64,000 nucleotides of DNA, taken from Bog-473 sp963781955. Its GTDB lineage: Bacteria; Actinomycetota; Acidimicrobiia; Acidimicrobiales; RAAP-2. The position numbers and the translations under genes are program-made. A model generated the notes under the pieces. The model worked only from the letters and a program-made list of their open reading frames with translations, was not told where the DNA came from and searched no databases. The stretch spans positions 1,302,001 to 1,366,000 of the forward strand of contig CAWAHU010000001.1 in assembly GCA_963781955.1 (NCBI GenBank), read 5' to 3'. Of the stretch, positions 42,523 through 50,981 are shown in pieces (positions within the stretch are counted from its first letter, which is position 1; each line of letters opens with the position of its first letter).

Positions 42523-43083
42523 ATGGCAAGCAACGAGCGCATTCGCAAGTACCTCGACGCAGGCAATGTCCTCGGGCAGGTGAGCCGCGGCCGGGCGGAA
42601 GAGATCGTCCGGGAGCTGGTCAACGCCGGGGACATCCAGCGCGCCCACGCCCAAGAGTGGGTCGACGCCCTGGTCGAACGGAGCCGGCGCACCAGCGAGC
42701 AGATCATGGAGCTCGTGCGCCGCGAGGTGGCCACCCAGCTCGAGCGGGTCTCGGCCCGCGCCGGCCGGACGGCGGACCGGGTGAGCACGCACGCCGGCCG
42801 GACGGCCCAGGTGGCCAAGGACGTGACGGCCCACGCCGGCAAGACGGCCAAGGGCGTCACCACCCACGCCGGTAGGACGGCCAGGGGCGTGACGAGCCAG
42901 GCCGGCAAGACGGCCACACGGGCCCGTGCCGCAGCCTCGCGGGTTGCGCCGGTGCGGCCGGCCGCACCGCGGCTCACCGCCAACACCGACAGGCCCCACA
43001 AGGCCGAGAAGCACAAGGCCGAGAAGCCCCACAAGGCCGAGAAGCCCCACAAGGCCGAGAAGCCCCACAAGGCCGCCAGCTGA
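42523..43083 (+). CDS. Phasin-like/PHA granule-type protein with Lys-rich repeats
   Basis: 186 residues. The N-terminal ~70 residues (RIRKYLDAGNVLGQVSRGRA, EEIVRELVNAGDIQRAHAQE, WVDALVERSRRTSEQIMELV) match a helical domain found in actinobacterial proteins between the HAD phosphatase and tlyA and often called phasin-like. The middle has imperfect repeats of AGRTAxxVxxHAGKTA type, like histone H1 or phasin tails. The C-terminus is KPHKAE repeated. Such basic tails may bind DNA or polyphosphate/PHA granules. The function is inferred from composition. Confidence 0.75.
   Translation: MASNERIRKYLDAGNVLGQVSRGRAEEIVRELVNAGDIQRAHAQEWVDALVERSRRTSEQIMELVRREVATQLERVSARAGRTADRVSTHAGRTAQVAKDVTAHAGKTAKGVTTHAGRTARGVTSQAGKTATRARAAASRVAPVRPAAPRLTANTDRPHKAEKHKAEKPHKAEKPHKAEKPHKAAS
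42994..43074 (+). repeat. 18-bp in-frame tandem repeat (KPHKAE)
   Basis: CCCCACAAGGCCGAGAAG occurs at 42994, 43027 and 43045, as a 15-base variant at 43012 and partially at 43063. Being in frame, copy-number changes would alter tail length without breaking the gene. Confidence 0.75.
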
Positions 43084-43118
43084 GCCCAGGGCCCCGTCGC
43101 AGGCTCGACAACGAGCTG

Positions 43119-43952
43119 GTGCGCCGTGGCCTCGTCACCACCCGCCAGGAGGCGCAGGCCACCATCGCCGCGGGCGGTGTCCTCGTCTCGGGGGCGGCGG
43201 CTACCAAGGCGGCGCGCCTCGTTGCCGCCGACGAGCCGGTCGTGCTGGTGGCGCCACCCTCACCCTTCGTCAGCCGCGGCGGGCTGAAGCTCGATGCCGC
43301 GCTCACTCGCTTCGGCGTCAGCGTGGCCGGCCGGCGGGTGCTCGATGCCGGGGCGTCGACCGGCGGGTTCACCGACTGCCTGCTCCAACGCCGCGCTACC
43401 CGTGTGTACGCCGTCGACGTCGGGCACGGGCAGCTCGATCCTTCGCTGCGGTCCGATGCCCGGGTCATCGTGCTCGAGCGCCTCAACTTGCGGGCCCTGC
43501 GGCCCGAGGACCTGCAGGCGGTTGACCCGGACTTCGAGCCGTGCCCGGTCGTGGTGGCCGACCTGTCGTTCATCTCGCTGCGGACCGTGGCCCCGGTGCT
43601 GGCCGGGCCCGTCGCCGCCGGCGCGGCCGATCTCGTGGTCCTGGTCAAGCCACAGTTCGAGGTCGGCCGGGCCGAGGCGTCCCGGGGCAAGGGCGTGGTG
43701 CGCGACCCGGCGCTGTGGTTGGGGGCACTCCAAGGGGTCGCGTCCGCACTCAATGCCGCCGGAAGCGGCATCATGGGGGCGATGGCCTCACCGCTGACCG
43801 GCGCCGCCGGCAACGTCGAGTTCCTGGTGCACGCCCGCAAGGGCGAGCCCGGCCGCCGTGGCGCTGAGGCCGCCGCCCTGTTCGCCGCCGCCGTCGAGGA
43901 GGCGGGGAGCCCGCGGCCCGCCTCGGCCGACTCGCCCGCCACGGCCGGCTGA
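43119..43952 (+). CDS. tlyA: TlyA-family 2'-O-methyltransferase (16S/23S rRNA)
   Basis: An N-terminal S4 RNA-binding segment (LVTTRQEAQATIAAGGVLVS) is followed by an FtsJ-like methyltransferase: FVSRGGLKLDAALTRFG, VLDAGASTGGFTDCLLQRRA (SAM motif), VYAVDVGHGQLDPSLR and VVLVKPQFEVGR. TlyA methylates rRNA cytidines and sets capreomycin sensitivity in mycobacteria. GTG at 43119 is the first standard start, but the S4 domain begins about 13 codons earlier (LDNELVRRGL). A CTG at 43080 overlapping the previous stop would give the full domain. Followed by nadK after 14 bases. Confidence 0.9.
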   Translation: MRRGLVTTRQEAQATIAAGGVLVSGAAATKAARLVAADEPVVLVAPPSPFVSRGGLKLDAALTRFGVSVAGRRVLDAGASTGGFTDCLLQRRATRVYAVDVGHGQLDPSLRSDARVIVLERLNLRALRPEDLQAVDPDFEPCPVVVADLSFISLRTVAPVLAGPVAAGAADLVVLVKPQFEVGRAEASRGKGVVRDPALWLGALQGVASALNAAGSGIMGAMASPLTGAAGNVEFLVHARKGEPGRRGAEAAALFAAAVEEAGSPRPASADSPATAG

Positions 43953-43966
43953 GCGGGCCGTACGCC

Positions 43967-44845
43967 GTGGCGACCGTCACCTTCCTCGTCCATCCGGCCC
44001 GCCCCGACGCGATGGCGCTGGCCACCGAGACGGCGTCGTGGCTGACCGAGCGCGGGGACCGGGCCCGCATCTTGCGCTTCAGCGGCCCCGACCGGGTCAG
44101 CGAGGACGGTGCGGAGACCGAGCTGGGCGCGGTCGACCTGGCCGGCACCACGGTGGCGGTCAGTTTGGGCGGCGACGGCACGTTCCTGCGCGTGGTGCGA
44201 CTGGCCGCAGCGCGCGACGTGCCGGTGCTCGGCGTGAACTTCGGCCGCGTCGGCTACCTGCCCGACCTCCTGCCCGAACAGGTGCGCGACGCCCTGATCA
44301 CGGTGTTCGACGGCACGGCCTCGATCGAGGAGCGCTGGGCGCTCAACGTGGTCATCGACGACCGTTCCTCTTCTGGTGACGCAGTCGACACCTCCCCGAA
44401 GCTGGCGCTCAACGAGGTGGTGATCGAGAAGACGGACTTCGGCCACACCGTCCGCCTGTCCACGTGGGTGGACGGCGAGGAGGCGCTCACCTATTCGGCC
44501 GACGGCCTGATCATCGCCACCCCGACGGGATCGACCGCGTACAACCTCTCGGCCGGTGGACCCATCTTGGCCCCGACGCTGCGGGCCATGGTGGTGACCC
44601 CGGTCGCCCCACACTTCTCGCTCGACCGCAGCCTGGTGCTCACCGACGAGCAGGAGGTGCGGGTCGAGATCGCACCCGACCGCTTCGGCGCACTCGTCAT
44701 CGACGGGCAGGACCTGGGCCGGCTGCCGCCCGGGGCGACCGTCACCTGCACGGTGGCCCCCCGCCCGGTGCGCGTGGTGCGCCACGAGCCGCAGACCTTC
44801 GGGGGCATCTTGCGCTTCCGGTTGCTGGCCGACCGGCGCCCGTGA
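43967..44845 (+). CDS. nadK: NAD kinase
   Basis: 292 residues from GTG at 43967. Signature motifs: VSLGGDGTFLRVVRLAA (GGDGT), GVNFGRVGYLPDL, ALNEVVIEKTDFG (NE/D motif), TPTGSTAYNLSAGGPILAP and the C-terminal DGQDLGRL. The enzyme makes NADP from NAD with ATP or polyphosphate. It sits between tlyA and recN as in other actinobacteria, with 4 bases to recN. Confidence 0.95.
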   Translation: MATVTFLVHPARPDAMALATETASWLTERGDRARILRFSGPDRVSEDGAETELGAVDLAGTTVAVSLGGDGTFLRVVRLAAARDVPVLGVNFGRVGYLPDLLPEQVRDALITVFDGTASIEERWALNVVIDDRSSSGDAVDTSPKLALNEVVIEKTDFGHTVRLSTWVDGEEALTYSADGLIIATPTGSTAYNLSAGGPILAPTLRAMVVTPVAPHFSLDRSLVLTDEQEVRVEIAPDRFGALVIDGQDLGRLPPGATVTCTVAPRPVRVVRHEPQTFGGILRFRLLADRRP

Positions 44846-44849
44846 CCGC

Positions 44850-46448
44850 GTGCTGACCGACCTGCGGGTGCAGGACCTCGGGGTGATCGAGGACCTGAGC
44901 CTGGTCTTCGGCCCCGGGATGACGGCGCTGACCGGCGAGACCGGGGCAGGCAAGACGCTCGTCGTCGAGGCACTCCAGCTGGTGCTCGGCGGGCGCACCG
45001 GGCCGGGCATCGTGCGCGCCGGGGCGGGCGAGGCGCTCGTCGAGGCCCGCTTCGTCGTGGGCGAGGGCCGGGACGAGCGCGAGGTCGTCCTCGCCCGCTC
45101 GGTGCCCGCGCAGGGCCGGTCGCGGGCCTGGGTCGACGGACGCATGGCGCCCCTGCGCGCGCTCGCCGAGGCGGCGGCCGAGCTGGTCGAGATCCACGGC
45201 CAGCACGAGCACCGGGCCCTGGTGACCGCGGCGGCCCAGCGCGCCGTGCTCGACGCCTTCGCGGGTACCGACTTGAGCCGGGTGCAGGCGCTGCGCAGCC
45301 AGGTGCGCTCGATCGGTGAGGCCCTCGCCGCGCTGGGGGGCGACGACCAGGCCCGTGCCCGCGAGGCCGACGTCCTGCGCTACCAGGTCGACGAGATCGC
45401 AGCCGCCGGGCTGGACGATCCCGCCGAGGAGGCTGCCCTGCGCGCCGAGGAGGAGCGGCTGGCCGACGCCGGCGCCTACCGGGAGGCGGCACTCGGTGCA
45501 CTCGAGCTGGTCGACCCGGGCGACGACGGCGGGGCCCTCGAGCTGCTGGCCCGGGCCGCCGGCGTGCTGGCCGGGCGCGAGGCCTTCGACCCCTACCGCG
45601 AGCGGCTGGCCGCCGCGTCGGTCGAGCTCTCCGACCTGGCCCGCACCCTGCGCGACGATGTGGAGGGCTGGGAGGACGACCCGGCCCGCCTGGCCGAGGT
45701 ACAAGAGCGCCGTCGCCTGCTGGGCGGGCTGCGGCGCAAGTACGGCGAGGACCTGGCTGCCGTCATGGCCTACGGGCGCGAGGCGGCGGACCGCCTGGCC
45801 CTGCTCGAGGACGCCGAGGGCGAGGCGGCACGACTGTCCGCAGAGCGTGCGGCGCGGCTGGACGAGCTGGCCGGGGCGGAAGCTGCCGTGCGCGCCGTCC
45901 GGGCCCGGGCGGCGGGGGACTTCGGGGCCCGGGTGGGAGAGCGGCTGGGCTCGCTGGCCATGGCCGGGGCCCGGGTCGAGGTCCGGGTGGCGCCCGACGG
46001 GACGGGCGAGCCGGTCGGGCTCCTCCTCGGCGCCAACGTCGGCGAGCCGGCCCAGCCCCTGGCCCGCGCCGCGTCGGGCGGCGAGCTGGCGCGGGCCATG
46101 TTGGCCATCCGCCTGGTGGGGACCGGGGGCCCCCAGACCATGGTGTTCGACGAGGTCGACGCCGGCGTGGGGGGAGCGGCCGCGCTGGCGCTGGGCCAGG
46201 CCCTCCACGAGGTGGCGCGGTCGCGCCAGGTCCTCGTGGTGACGCACCTGGCGCAGGTGGCCGCGCAGGCCGACGCGCAGATCAGCGTCGTGAAGGCGGC
46301 GTCGGGGGGACGCACGGCGACCAGCGCCGCCGCGGTGTCCGGCGAGGAGCGCGTCACCGAGTTGTCGCGCATGCTCTCGGGGCACCCGGGGAGCGACGCG
46401 GCGCGGGCCCACGCCCGCGAACTGCTCGGCGCGCCGGCGGGCGGGTGA
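44850..46448 (+). CDS. recN: DNA repair protein RecN
   Basis: 532 residues from GTG at 44850. SMC-like ATPase: Walker A GETGAGKTLVVEAL, followed by VEIHGQHEHRALV, a central coiled coil (~150-340), the signature SGGELARAMLAIRL and Walker B MVFDEVDAGVGG, then VVTHLAQVAAQAD. RecN bridges broken DNA ends during recombination. The coiled coil is slightly shorter than in E. coli. Last gene of the tlyA-nadK-recN run. Confidence 0.95.
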   Translation: MLTDLRVQDLGVIEDLSLVFGPGMTALTGETGAGKTLVVEALQLVLGGRTGPGIVRAGAGEALVEARFVVGEGRDEREVVLARSVPAQGRSRAWVDGRMAPLRALAEAAAELVEIHGQHEHRALVTAAAQRAVLDAFAGTDLSRVQALRSQVRSIGEALAALGGDDQARAREADVLRYQVDEIAAAGLDDPAEEAALRAEEERLADAGAYREAALGALELVDPGDDGGALELLARAAGVLAGREAFDPYRERLAAASVELSDLARTLRDDVEGWEDDPARLAEVQERRRLLGGLRRKYGEDLAAVMAYGREAADRLALLEDAEGEAARLSAERAARLDELAGAEAAVRAVRARAAGDFGARVGERLGSLAMAGARVEVRVAPDGTGEPVGLLLGANVGEPAQPLARAASGGELARAMLAIRLVGTGGPQTMVFDEVDAGVGGAAALALGQALHEVARSRQVLVVTHLAQVAAQADAQISVVKAASGGRTATSAAAVSGEERVTELSRMLSGHPGSDAARAHARELLGAPAGG

Positions 46449-46574
46449 GGCGTGCCCGGCGTCCCCCACGGCTTCCGCCGTGTTCGATTATCGTGGTCGG
46501 GTGCACCCACGAGAGCGACGTGAGCGCCGAACCGGAGTACCGCAGCGTGGACGAAAAGGCGTGAACGGGCCGGC

Positions 46575-48215
46575 GTGAGCAAGTTCATCTTCGTCACCGG
46601 CGGCGTGTCGAGCTCGCTCGGCAAGGGCCTCACCGCTTCGTCCCTCGGTCGCCTGCTCAAGTGCCGCGGCCTGCGGGTCACGATGTGCAAGCTCGACCCG
46701 TACATCAACGTCGACCCCGGGACCATGAACCCCGGCGAGCACGGTGAGGTGTTCGTGACCGAGGACGGCGGCGAGACCGACCTCGACCTCGGCCACTACG
46801 AGCGCTTCATCGACGAGAACCTGTCACGGCGTTCGAACACCACGACCGGCGGCATCTACCGCTCGGTGATCGAGAAGGAACGCCGGGGCGACTTCCTGGG
46901 CCGGACGGTGCAGGTCATCCCCCACGTCACCGACGAGATCAAGGACCGCATCCGGCGCCTGGCCGAGGAGGACGTCGACGTCGTCATCGTCGAGATCGGT
47001 GGCACGGTGGGCGACATCGAGATCGTTCCCTTCATTGAGGCCATCCGCCAATTCCGCCGGGACATCGGCCGAGACAACGTGTGCTACGTGCACCTCACCC
47101 TGGTGCCCTACCTGGTCTCGGGAGAGCAGAAGACCAAGCCCACCCAGCACTCGGTGACCGAGCTGCGCAGCCGCGGCATCCAGCCCGACGTGATCGTGTG
47201 CCGCAGCGACAAGCCGATCTCCGAGAGCCTCAAGCGCAAGATCTCGCTCCAGTGCGACGTGGCCATCGACGCCGTCATCTCCGCCGTGGACGCGCCGTCG
47301 ATCTACGAGATCCCCCTCGTCCTCCACGAGCAGGGGCTCGATACCTACGTGTGCCGGACGCTCGGGCTCGACGAGTCCGCGAACCGCATCGACATCTCCG
47401 AGTGGGAGGCGCTCGTCGAGCGGGTCGAGTCCCTCTCGCGCCGGGTGAGGGTCGGCATCGTCGGCAAGTACGTCAACATGCCCGACGCCTACATGTCGGT
47501 GGTGGAGGCGCTGCGCCATGCCGGCTTCCACCACGGCGCCGAGGTGGAGCTCGACTGGATCGACGCGGAGCTCGTGCCCGGGCTGCTGGCCACCGACCGC
47601 CTGCGCGGGCTCGACGCCGTCGTGATCCCCGGCGGGTTCGGCGAGCGCGGCATCGAGGGCATGGTGGCCGCGGCGGGCCACAGCCGCGACCACGGCATCC
47701 CGTGCCTGGGCCTGTGCCTCGGCCTCCACGTCATGGTGATCTCGGTGGCCCGCGACCGGGCCGGGTTGGAGCGTGCGAACTCCCGGGAGTTCGACAGTCT
47801 CTCGCCACACATGGTGATCGACCTCATGCCTGACCAGGCCGAGGTGACGGACAAGGGCGGCACCATGCGCCTGGGGTCCTACCAGGCGGTGCTCGAGCCC
47901 GACTCCAAGGTGGCCCGCGCCTACGGCACGCTCGCGGTGACCGAGCGGCACCGCCACCGCTTCGAGTTCAACAACCGCTACAAGGCCAAGCTCGAGGCGG
48001 CCGGGCTGGTGTGCTCGGGGACGTCGCCCGACGGGCGCCTGGTCGAGTTCGTCGAGCTGGCCGACCACCCCTACTGGGTGGGCACCCAGGCCCACCCCGA
48101 ATTCAAGAGCCGCCCGGACCGGGCCCACCCGCTCTTCCGCGAGCTGGTGGCCGCCGCGCTCGAACGCGCCGAGGGGCGCGAGCCGCACCTGCTCGATCTG
48201 GACGCCGTCAGTTAG
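46575..48215 (+). CDS. pyrG: CTP synthase
   Basis: 546 residues from GTG at 46575. The N-terminal synthase domain has FVTGGVSSSLGKGLTASSLG (P-loop) and CKLDPYINVDPGTMNPGEHG. The C-terminal class I glutamine amidotransferase has IPGGFGERGIEG, the nucleophile Cys in CLGLCLGLHVMV, and the His-Glu pair in THPEFKSRP-like AHPEFKSRPD. It converts UTP to CTP. It is complete and of normal length. NUDIX follows after 3 bases. Confidence 0.97.
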   Translation: MSKFIFVTGGVSSSLGKGLTASSLGRLLKCRGLRVTMCKLDPYINVDPGTMNPGEHGEVFVTEDGGETDLDLGHYERFIDENLSRRSNTTTGGIYRSVIEKERRGDFLGRTVQVIPHVTDEIKDRIRRLAEEDVDVVIVEIGGTVGDIEIVPFIEAIRQFRRDIGRDNVCYVHLTLVPYLVSGEQKTKPTQHSVTELRSRGIQPDVIVCRSDKPISESLKRKISLQCDVAIDAVISAVDAPSIYEIPLVLHEQGLDTYVCRTLGLDESANRIDISEWEALVERVESLSRRVRVGIVGKYVNMPDAYMSVVEALRHAGFHHGAEVELDWIDAELVPGLLATDRLRGLDAVVIPGGFGERGIEGMVAAAGHSRDHGIPCLGLCLGLHVMVISVARDRAGLERANSREFDSLSPHMVIDLMPDQAEVTDKGGTMRLGSYQAVLEPDSKVARAYGTLAVTERHRHRFEFNNRYKAKLEAAGLVCSGTSPDGRLVEFVELADHPYWVGTQAHPEFKSRPDRAHPLFRELVAAALERAEGREPHLLDLDAVS

Positions 48216-48218
48216 GCC

Positions 48219-48797
48219 GTGCCAGGGTTCCGCCGCGTGTCGGAGGAGGAGCTCCTCGGGGCGTGGCTGTTCCGGGTGGACCGCCTTCACGTCCTCGACC
48301 CGTCAGGCGTGTCCTTCGACCGGGTCGTTATGCGCCATCCGGGGGCGGTGACCGTGGTCCCGGTGCACGACGACGGAACGGTGACGGTGGTGCGCCAGTA
48401 CCGGGCCGCGGTCGACGCCATGGTGCTCGAGGTGCCGGCCGGGACCCTGGACCGTCCCGGCGAGGACCCCCTCGATGCGGCGCGGCGCGAGCTGGCCGAG
48501 GAGGTCGGCCTCGCCGCCACCCGGTGGGATCGGCTCATCGAGACCTTCAACTCGCCGGGCGTGAGCGACCAGCGCACGCTCCTCTACCTCGCCACCGGCC
48601 TCACGCACTGCGAGAGCAGCCCCCACGGGATCGAGGAGCAGGCCATGACCGTCGAGACGATCCACCTCGACGACGTCGAGGGCCTGGTGGCCGACGGCAC
48701 GCTGCAGGACCAGACCACCGTGCTCGGGCTGTACATGGCTCGGGCCCGCCTGGGCGCCGGACCCACCCCGGGCCGCGGGCGCGAGCAGGGCTCTTGA
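48219..48797 (+). CDS. NUDIX hydrolase (ADP-ribose pyrophosphatase type)
   Basis: 192 residues from GTG at 48219. The Nudix box is complete: GTLDRPGEDPLDAARRELAE followed by EVGLAA (Gx5Ex7REUxEExGU pattern). Upstream VRQYRAAVDAMVLEVPAG is the ADP-ribose pyrophosphatase-type extension. It hydrolyses ADP-ribose or related nucleotide sugars. The position after pyrG matches Rv1700 in mycobacteria. Confidence 0.93.
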   Translation: MPGFRRVSEEELLGAWLFRVDRLHVLDPSGVSFDRVVMRHPGAVTVVPVHDDGTVTVVRQYRAAVDAMVLEVPAGTLDRPGEDPLDAARRELAEEVGLAATRWDRLIETFNSPGVSDQRTLLYLATGLTHCESSPHGIEEQAMTVETIHLDDVEGLVADGTLQDQTTVLGLYMARARLGAGPTPGRGREQGS

Positions 48798-48809
48798 GCG
48801 CGTGAGCGC

Positions 48810-49823
48810 GTGAGCGCGGGTACCGCGCACGCCGAGCTGCCGCGCCAGGCCGAGGAGTACCTCTCGTGGCTCGAGGTTGAGCGGGGCCGGTCACCGCGCA
48901 CGCTGGCGTCGTACCGACGCGACCTGGAGGCCTACCAGGACGCGCTCGGGTTCGCCCGGCCCGACGAAGTCTCCGCCGGGTCGCCCATCGCACCCACCGG
49001 GCCGTCCATCGCCCGCGCCGGGGCGCCGGACGTGGCGGCGTACCTGGCCGGGCTGCGGCGCACCCACAGCCCGGCGTCGGTGGCCCGGGCCCACTCGAGC
49101 ATCCGCGGCTTCTATCGCTTCCTCGTCGAGGAGGGCATGCGCGACGACGACCCCACCGTCGACCTGCCGGGGGTGCGGATCACCGACCTGCTGCCCAAGG
49201 CGCTGAGCGAGGAGGAGACCGGGCTGCTCCTGGGCGCCGTCGTCGGCACCGGCCCGCTGGTGCTGCGCGACCGGGCCCTGCTCGAGGTGCTCTACGGCAC
49301 CGGTGCCCGGGTGAGCGAGGTGGTGGGGCTCAACCTCGGGGACGTGGCTGACGCCGTCGAGTCGCCCGACCTGCCACTGGTGCGCGTGCTCGGCAAGGGC
49401 GACAAGGAGCGGGTGGTGCCCCTCGGCCGCCTGGCCCGCCAGGCCCTGGCCGACTGGCTGTCGGGCCAGGGCCGGCCACTCGTGGTGCCGCGCCAGTGGC
49501 GGCGGCGGACCGACGCCGAGGCGGTCTTCCTCAACGCACGGGGCGGGCGGATGACCCGGGCCGGGGTGTTCGGCGTCGTCAAGAAGTACGCCGGCCGGGT
49601 GGGCCTGGCCGAGAAGGTGTCGCCCCACGTGCTGCGACACTCCTGCGCCACGCACATGTTGGCCCGGGGCGCGGACGTCCGGGTCGTCCAGGAGCTGCTC
49701 GGCCACGCCTCGGTGGCCACCACCCAGCGCTATACGAAGGTGTCGCCCGAGCACTTGCGCCGGGCCTATGAGGGGGCCCACCCCCGAGCGGGAACAAAGG
49801 GGGGAGGCGACCACGTAGCATGA
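48810..49823 (+). CDS. xerD: Tyrosine recombinase XerD
   Basis: 337 residues from GTG at 48810. The SAM-like N-terminal domain is EYLSWLEVERGRSPRTLASY. The catalytic set is Arg in YGTGARVSEVVGL, Lys in GKGDKERVVPLGR, HxxR in SPHVLRHSCATHML, His in LLGHASVATTQRY and the Tyr at the end of that motif. XerD resolves chromosome dimers at dif with XerC. A ~16-residue Ser/Pro insertion (AGSPIAPTGPSIARAG) enlarges the N-terminal domain. This housekeeping position argues against a phage integrase. Confidence 0.93.
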   Translation: MSAGTAHAELPRQAEEYLSWLEVERGRSPRTLASYRRDLEAYQDALGFARPDEVSAGSPIAPTGPSIARAGAPDVAAYLAGLRRTHSPASVARAHSSIRGFYRFLVEEGMRDDDPTVDLPGVRITDLLPKALSEEETGLLLGAVVGTGPLVLRDRALLEVLYGTGARVSEVVGLNLGDVADAVESPDLPLVRVLGKGDKERVVPLGRLARQALADWLSGQGRPLVVPRQWRRRTDAEAVFLNARGGRMTRAGVFGVVKKYAGRVGLAEKVSPHVLRHSCATHMLARGADVRVVQELLGHASVATTQRYTKVSPEHLRRAYEGAHPRAGTKGGGDHVA

Positions 49824-49829
49824 TGGCCC

Positions 49830-50186
49830 ATGGCGAACGAGGCCCCCACGGCGGAGACCGCCGACGTCGATTTTGCCGCCCTGCTGCGTGAGGAGCAGGC
49901 CGGGCTGAAGGCCCAGCTCAAAGAGCTCGGCTTCGCAGACCAGGGCAGCGGTCTGAACTATGACTCCAACTTCGCCGACTCCAGCCAGGTGACGGCGGAG
50001 CGGGGCGAGGCCGAGCGCCTGGCGCTCGAGCTGCAAGAGGCGCTGGCCGAGGTCGAGGCCGCCCTCAAGCGCCTCGAGGACGGGACCTACGGGAACTGCG
50101 AGGTGTGCGGCAAGCCCATCGGGGCGGCGCGCCTCGAGGCCATGCCCGCGGCCCGCCTCTGCATCGCCGACGCCGCCAAGCACTAG
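49830..50186 (+). CDS. DksA/TraR-family protein with incomplete zinc site
   Basis: 118 residues. A coiled-coil N-terminus (AALLREEQAGLKAQLKELGF, LALELQEALAEVEAALKRLE) leads into YGNCEVCGKPIGAARLEAMP and LCIADAAKH. The zinc finger should be CxxC-x17-CxxC; the last Cys is Asp, so zinc binding is weakened or uses another ligand. DksA-type proteins bind the RNA polymerase secondary channel. It starts 7 bases after xerD and is probably in the same operon. Confidence 0.85.
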   Translation: MANEAPTAETADVDFAALLREEQAGLKAQLKELGFADQGSGLNYDSNFADSSQVTAERGEAERLALELQEALAEVEAALKRLEDGTYGNCEVCGKPIGAARLEAMPAARLCIADAAKH

Positions 50187-50222
50187 GTGCGCCCCCCGGG
50201 GGCCTCCGCGGGGAGGCGGCCG

Positions 50223-50972
50223 ATGGACCCGCGGACCAAGCGCGCGCTGTGGGTCGTCGGCATCGTGGCCGTCGTGGCCGCGCTCGTCTACCACCACAAC
50301 ATCACGCAGAGCGAGGTCATCATCTTCTGCGTCATCGTCGTGTCGGTCATCCTCCACGAGGTGTCGCACGGCTGGGTGGCCAAGGCCTTCGGCGACGACA
50401 CGGCGGCGCGCGCCGGGCGGCTGACCCTCAACCCGGTGGTGCACGTGGACCCGCTGGGGACGCTCATCGTGCCGGCCATGCTCTCGCTGGCGGGTGGTGG
50501 CTTCATCGGGTGGGCCAAGCCCGTGCCCGTCGACATGACGCGCCTGCGCCGCCCGCGCAACCAGCGGACCTTGGTGGCTCTGGCCGGCCCGGGCACCAAC
50601 GCCGTGCTGGCCGTCGTCTTCGGTATCGTCTTCGTGCAGCTGGTGCGGCCTGGGCTGCCGGTCGCGGGCTCCATCGGCCAGTGGTCGCTGCTGGCACAGA
50701 TCGTCTTCTGGGCCAGCCTGCTCAATGTCGGGCTGTGCGCCTTCAACCTGGTCCCCGTGCCGCCGCTCGACGGCTCGACGGTCCTCGAGCGCTTCATGCC
50801 GGCCAGCTGGTGGCCGTCGTACATGCGCTACCAGCGGTACACGATGCCGGCGCTCATGGTGCTGGTGACGCTCAACTTCCTGCTGTCGCGCAACGGTCAG
50901 CTCGGCCCCATCGGCTGGCTCTTCCACCAGCTCTACAGCTGGTGGGCCGGCGTCCTCGGCCTGAACTTCTGA
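50223..50972 (+). CDS. Site-2 protease family (M50) membrane metalloprotease
   Basis: 249 residues from ATG at 50223. The zinc motif HEVSHG lies in a membrane helix (VIVVSVILHEVSHGWVAKAF) and the third ligand is in NLVPVPPLDGSTVLE. NPVVHVDPLGTLIVPAML and GWAKPVPVDMTRLRRPR are further M50 marks. Such proteins cut membrane anchors of regulators, or process small membrane proteins. It lacks a PDZ or CBS domain, placing it in the short class. Confidence 0.9.
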   Translation: MDPRTKRALWVVGIVAVVAALVYHHNITQSEVIIFCVIVVSVILHEVSHGWVAKAFGDDTAARAGRLTLNPVVHVDPLGTLIVPAMLSLAGGGFIGWAKPVPVDMTRLRRPRNQRTLVALAGPGTNAVLAVVFGIVFVQLVRPGLPVAGSIGQWSLLAQIVFWASLLNVGLCAFNLVPVPPLDGSTVLERFMPASWWPSYMRYQRYTMPALMVLVTLNFLLSRNGQLGPIGWLFHQLYSWWAGVLGLNF

Positions 50973-50981
50973 GCCGGCCCT

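Noticed and set aside
48810..49823. Tyrosine recombinase as sign of a prophage or integrative element
   Set aside because: It has XerD features and lies in the conserved pyrG-NUDIX-xerD-scpA order; no att repeats or phage genes are nearby.
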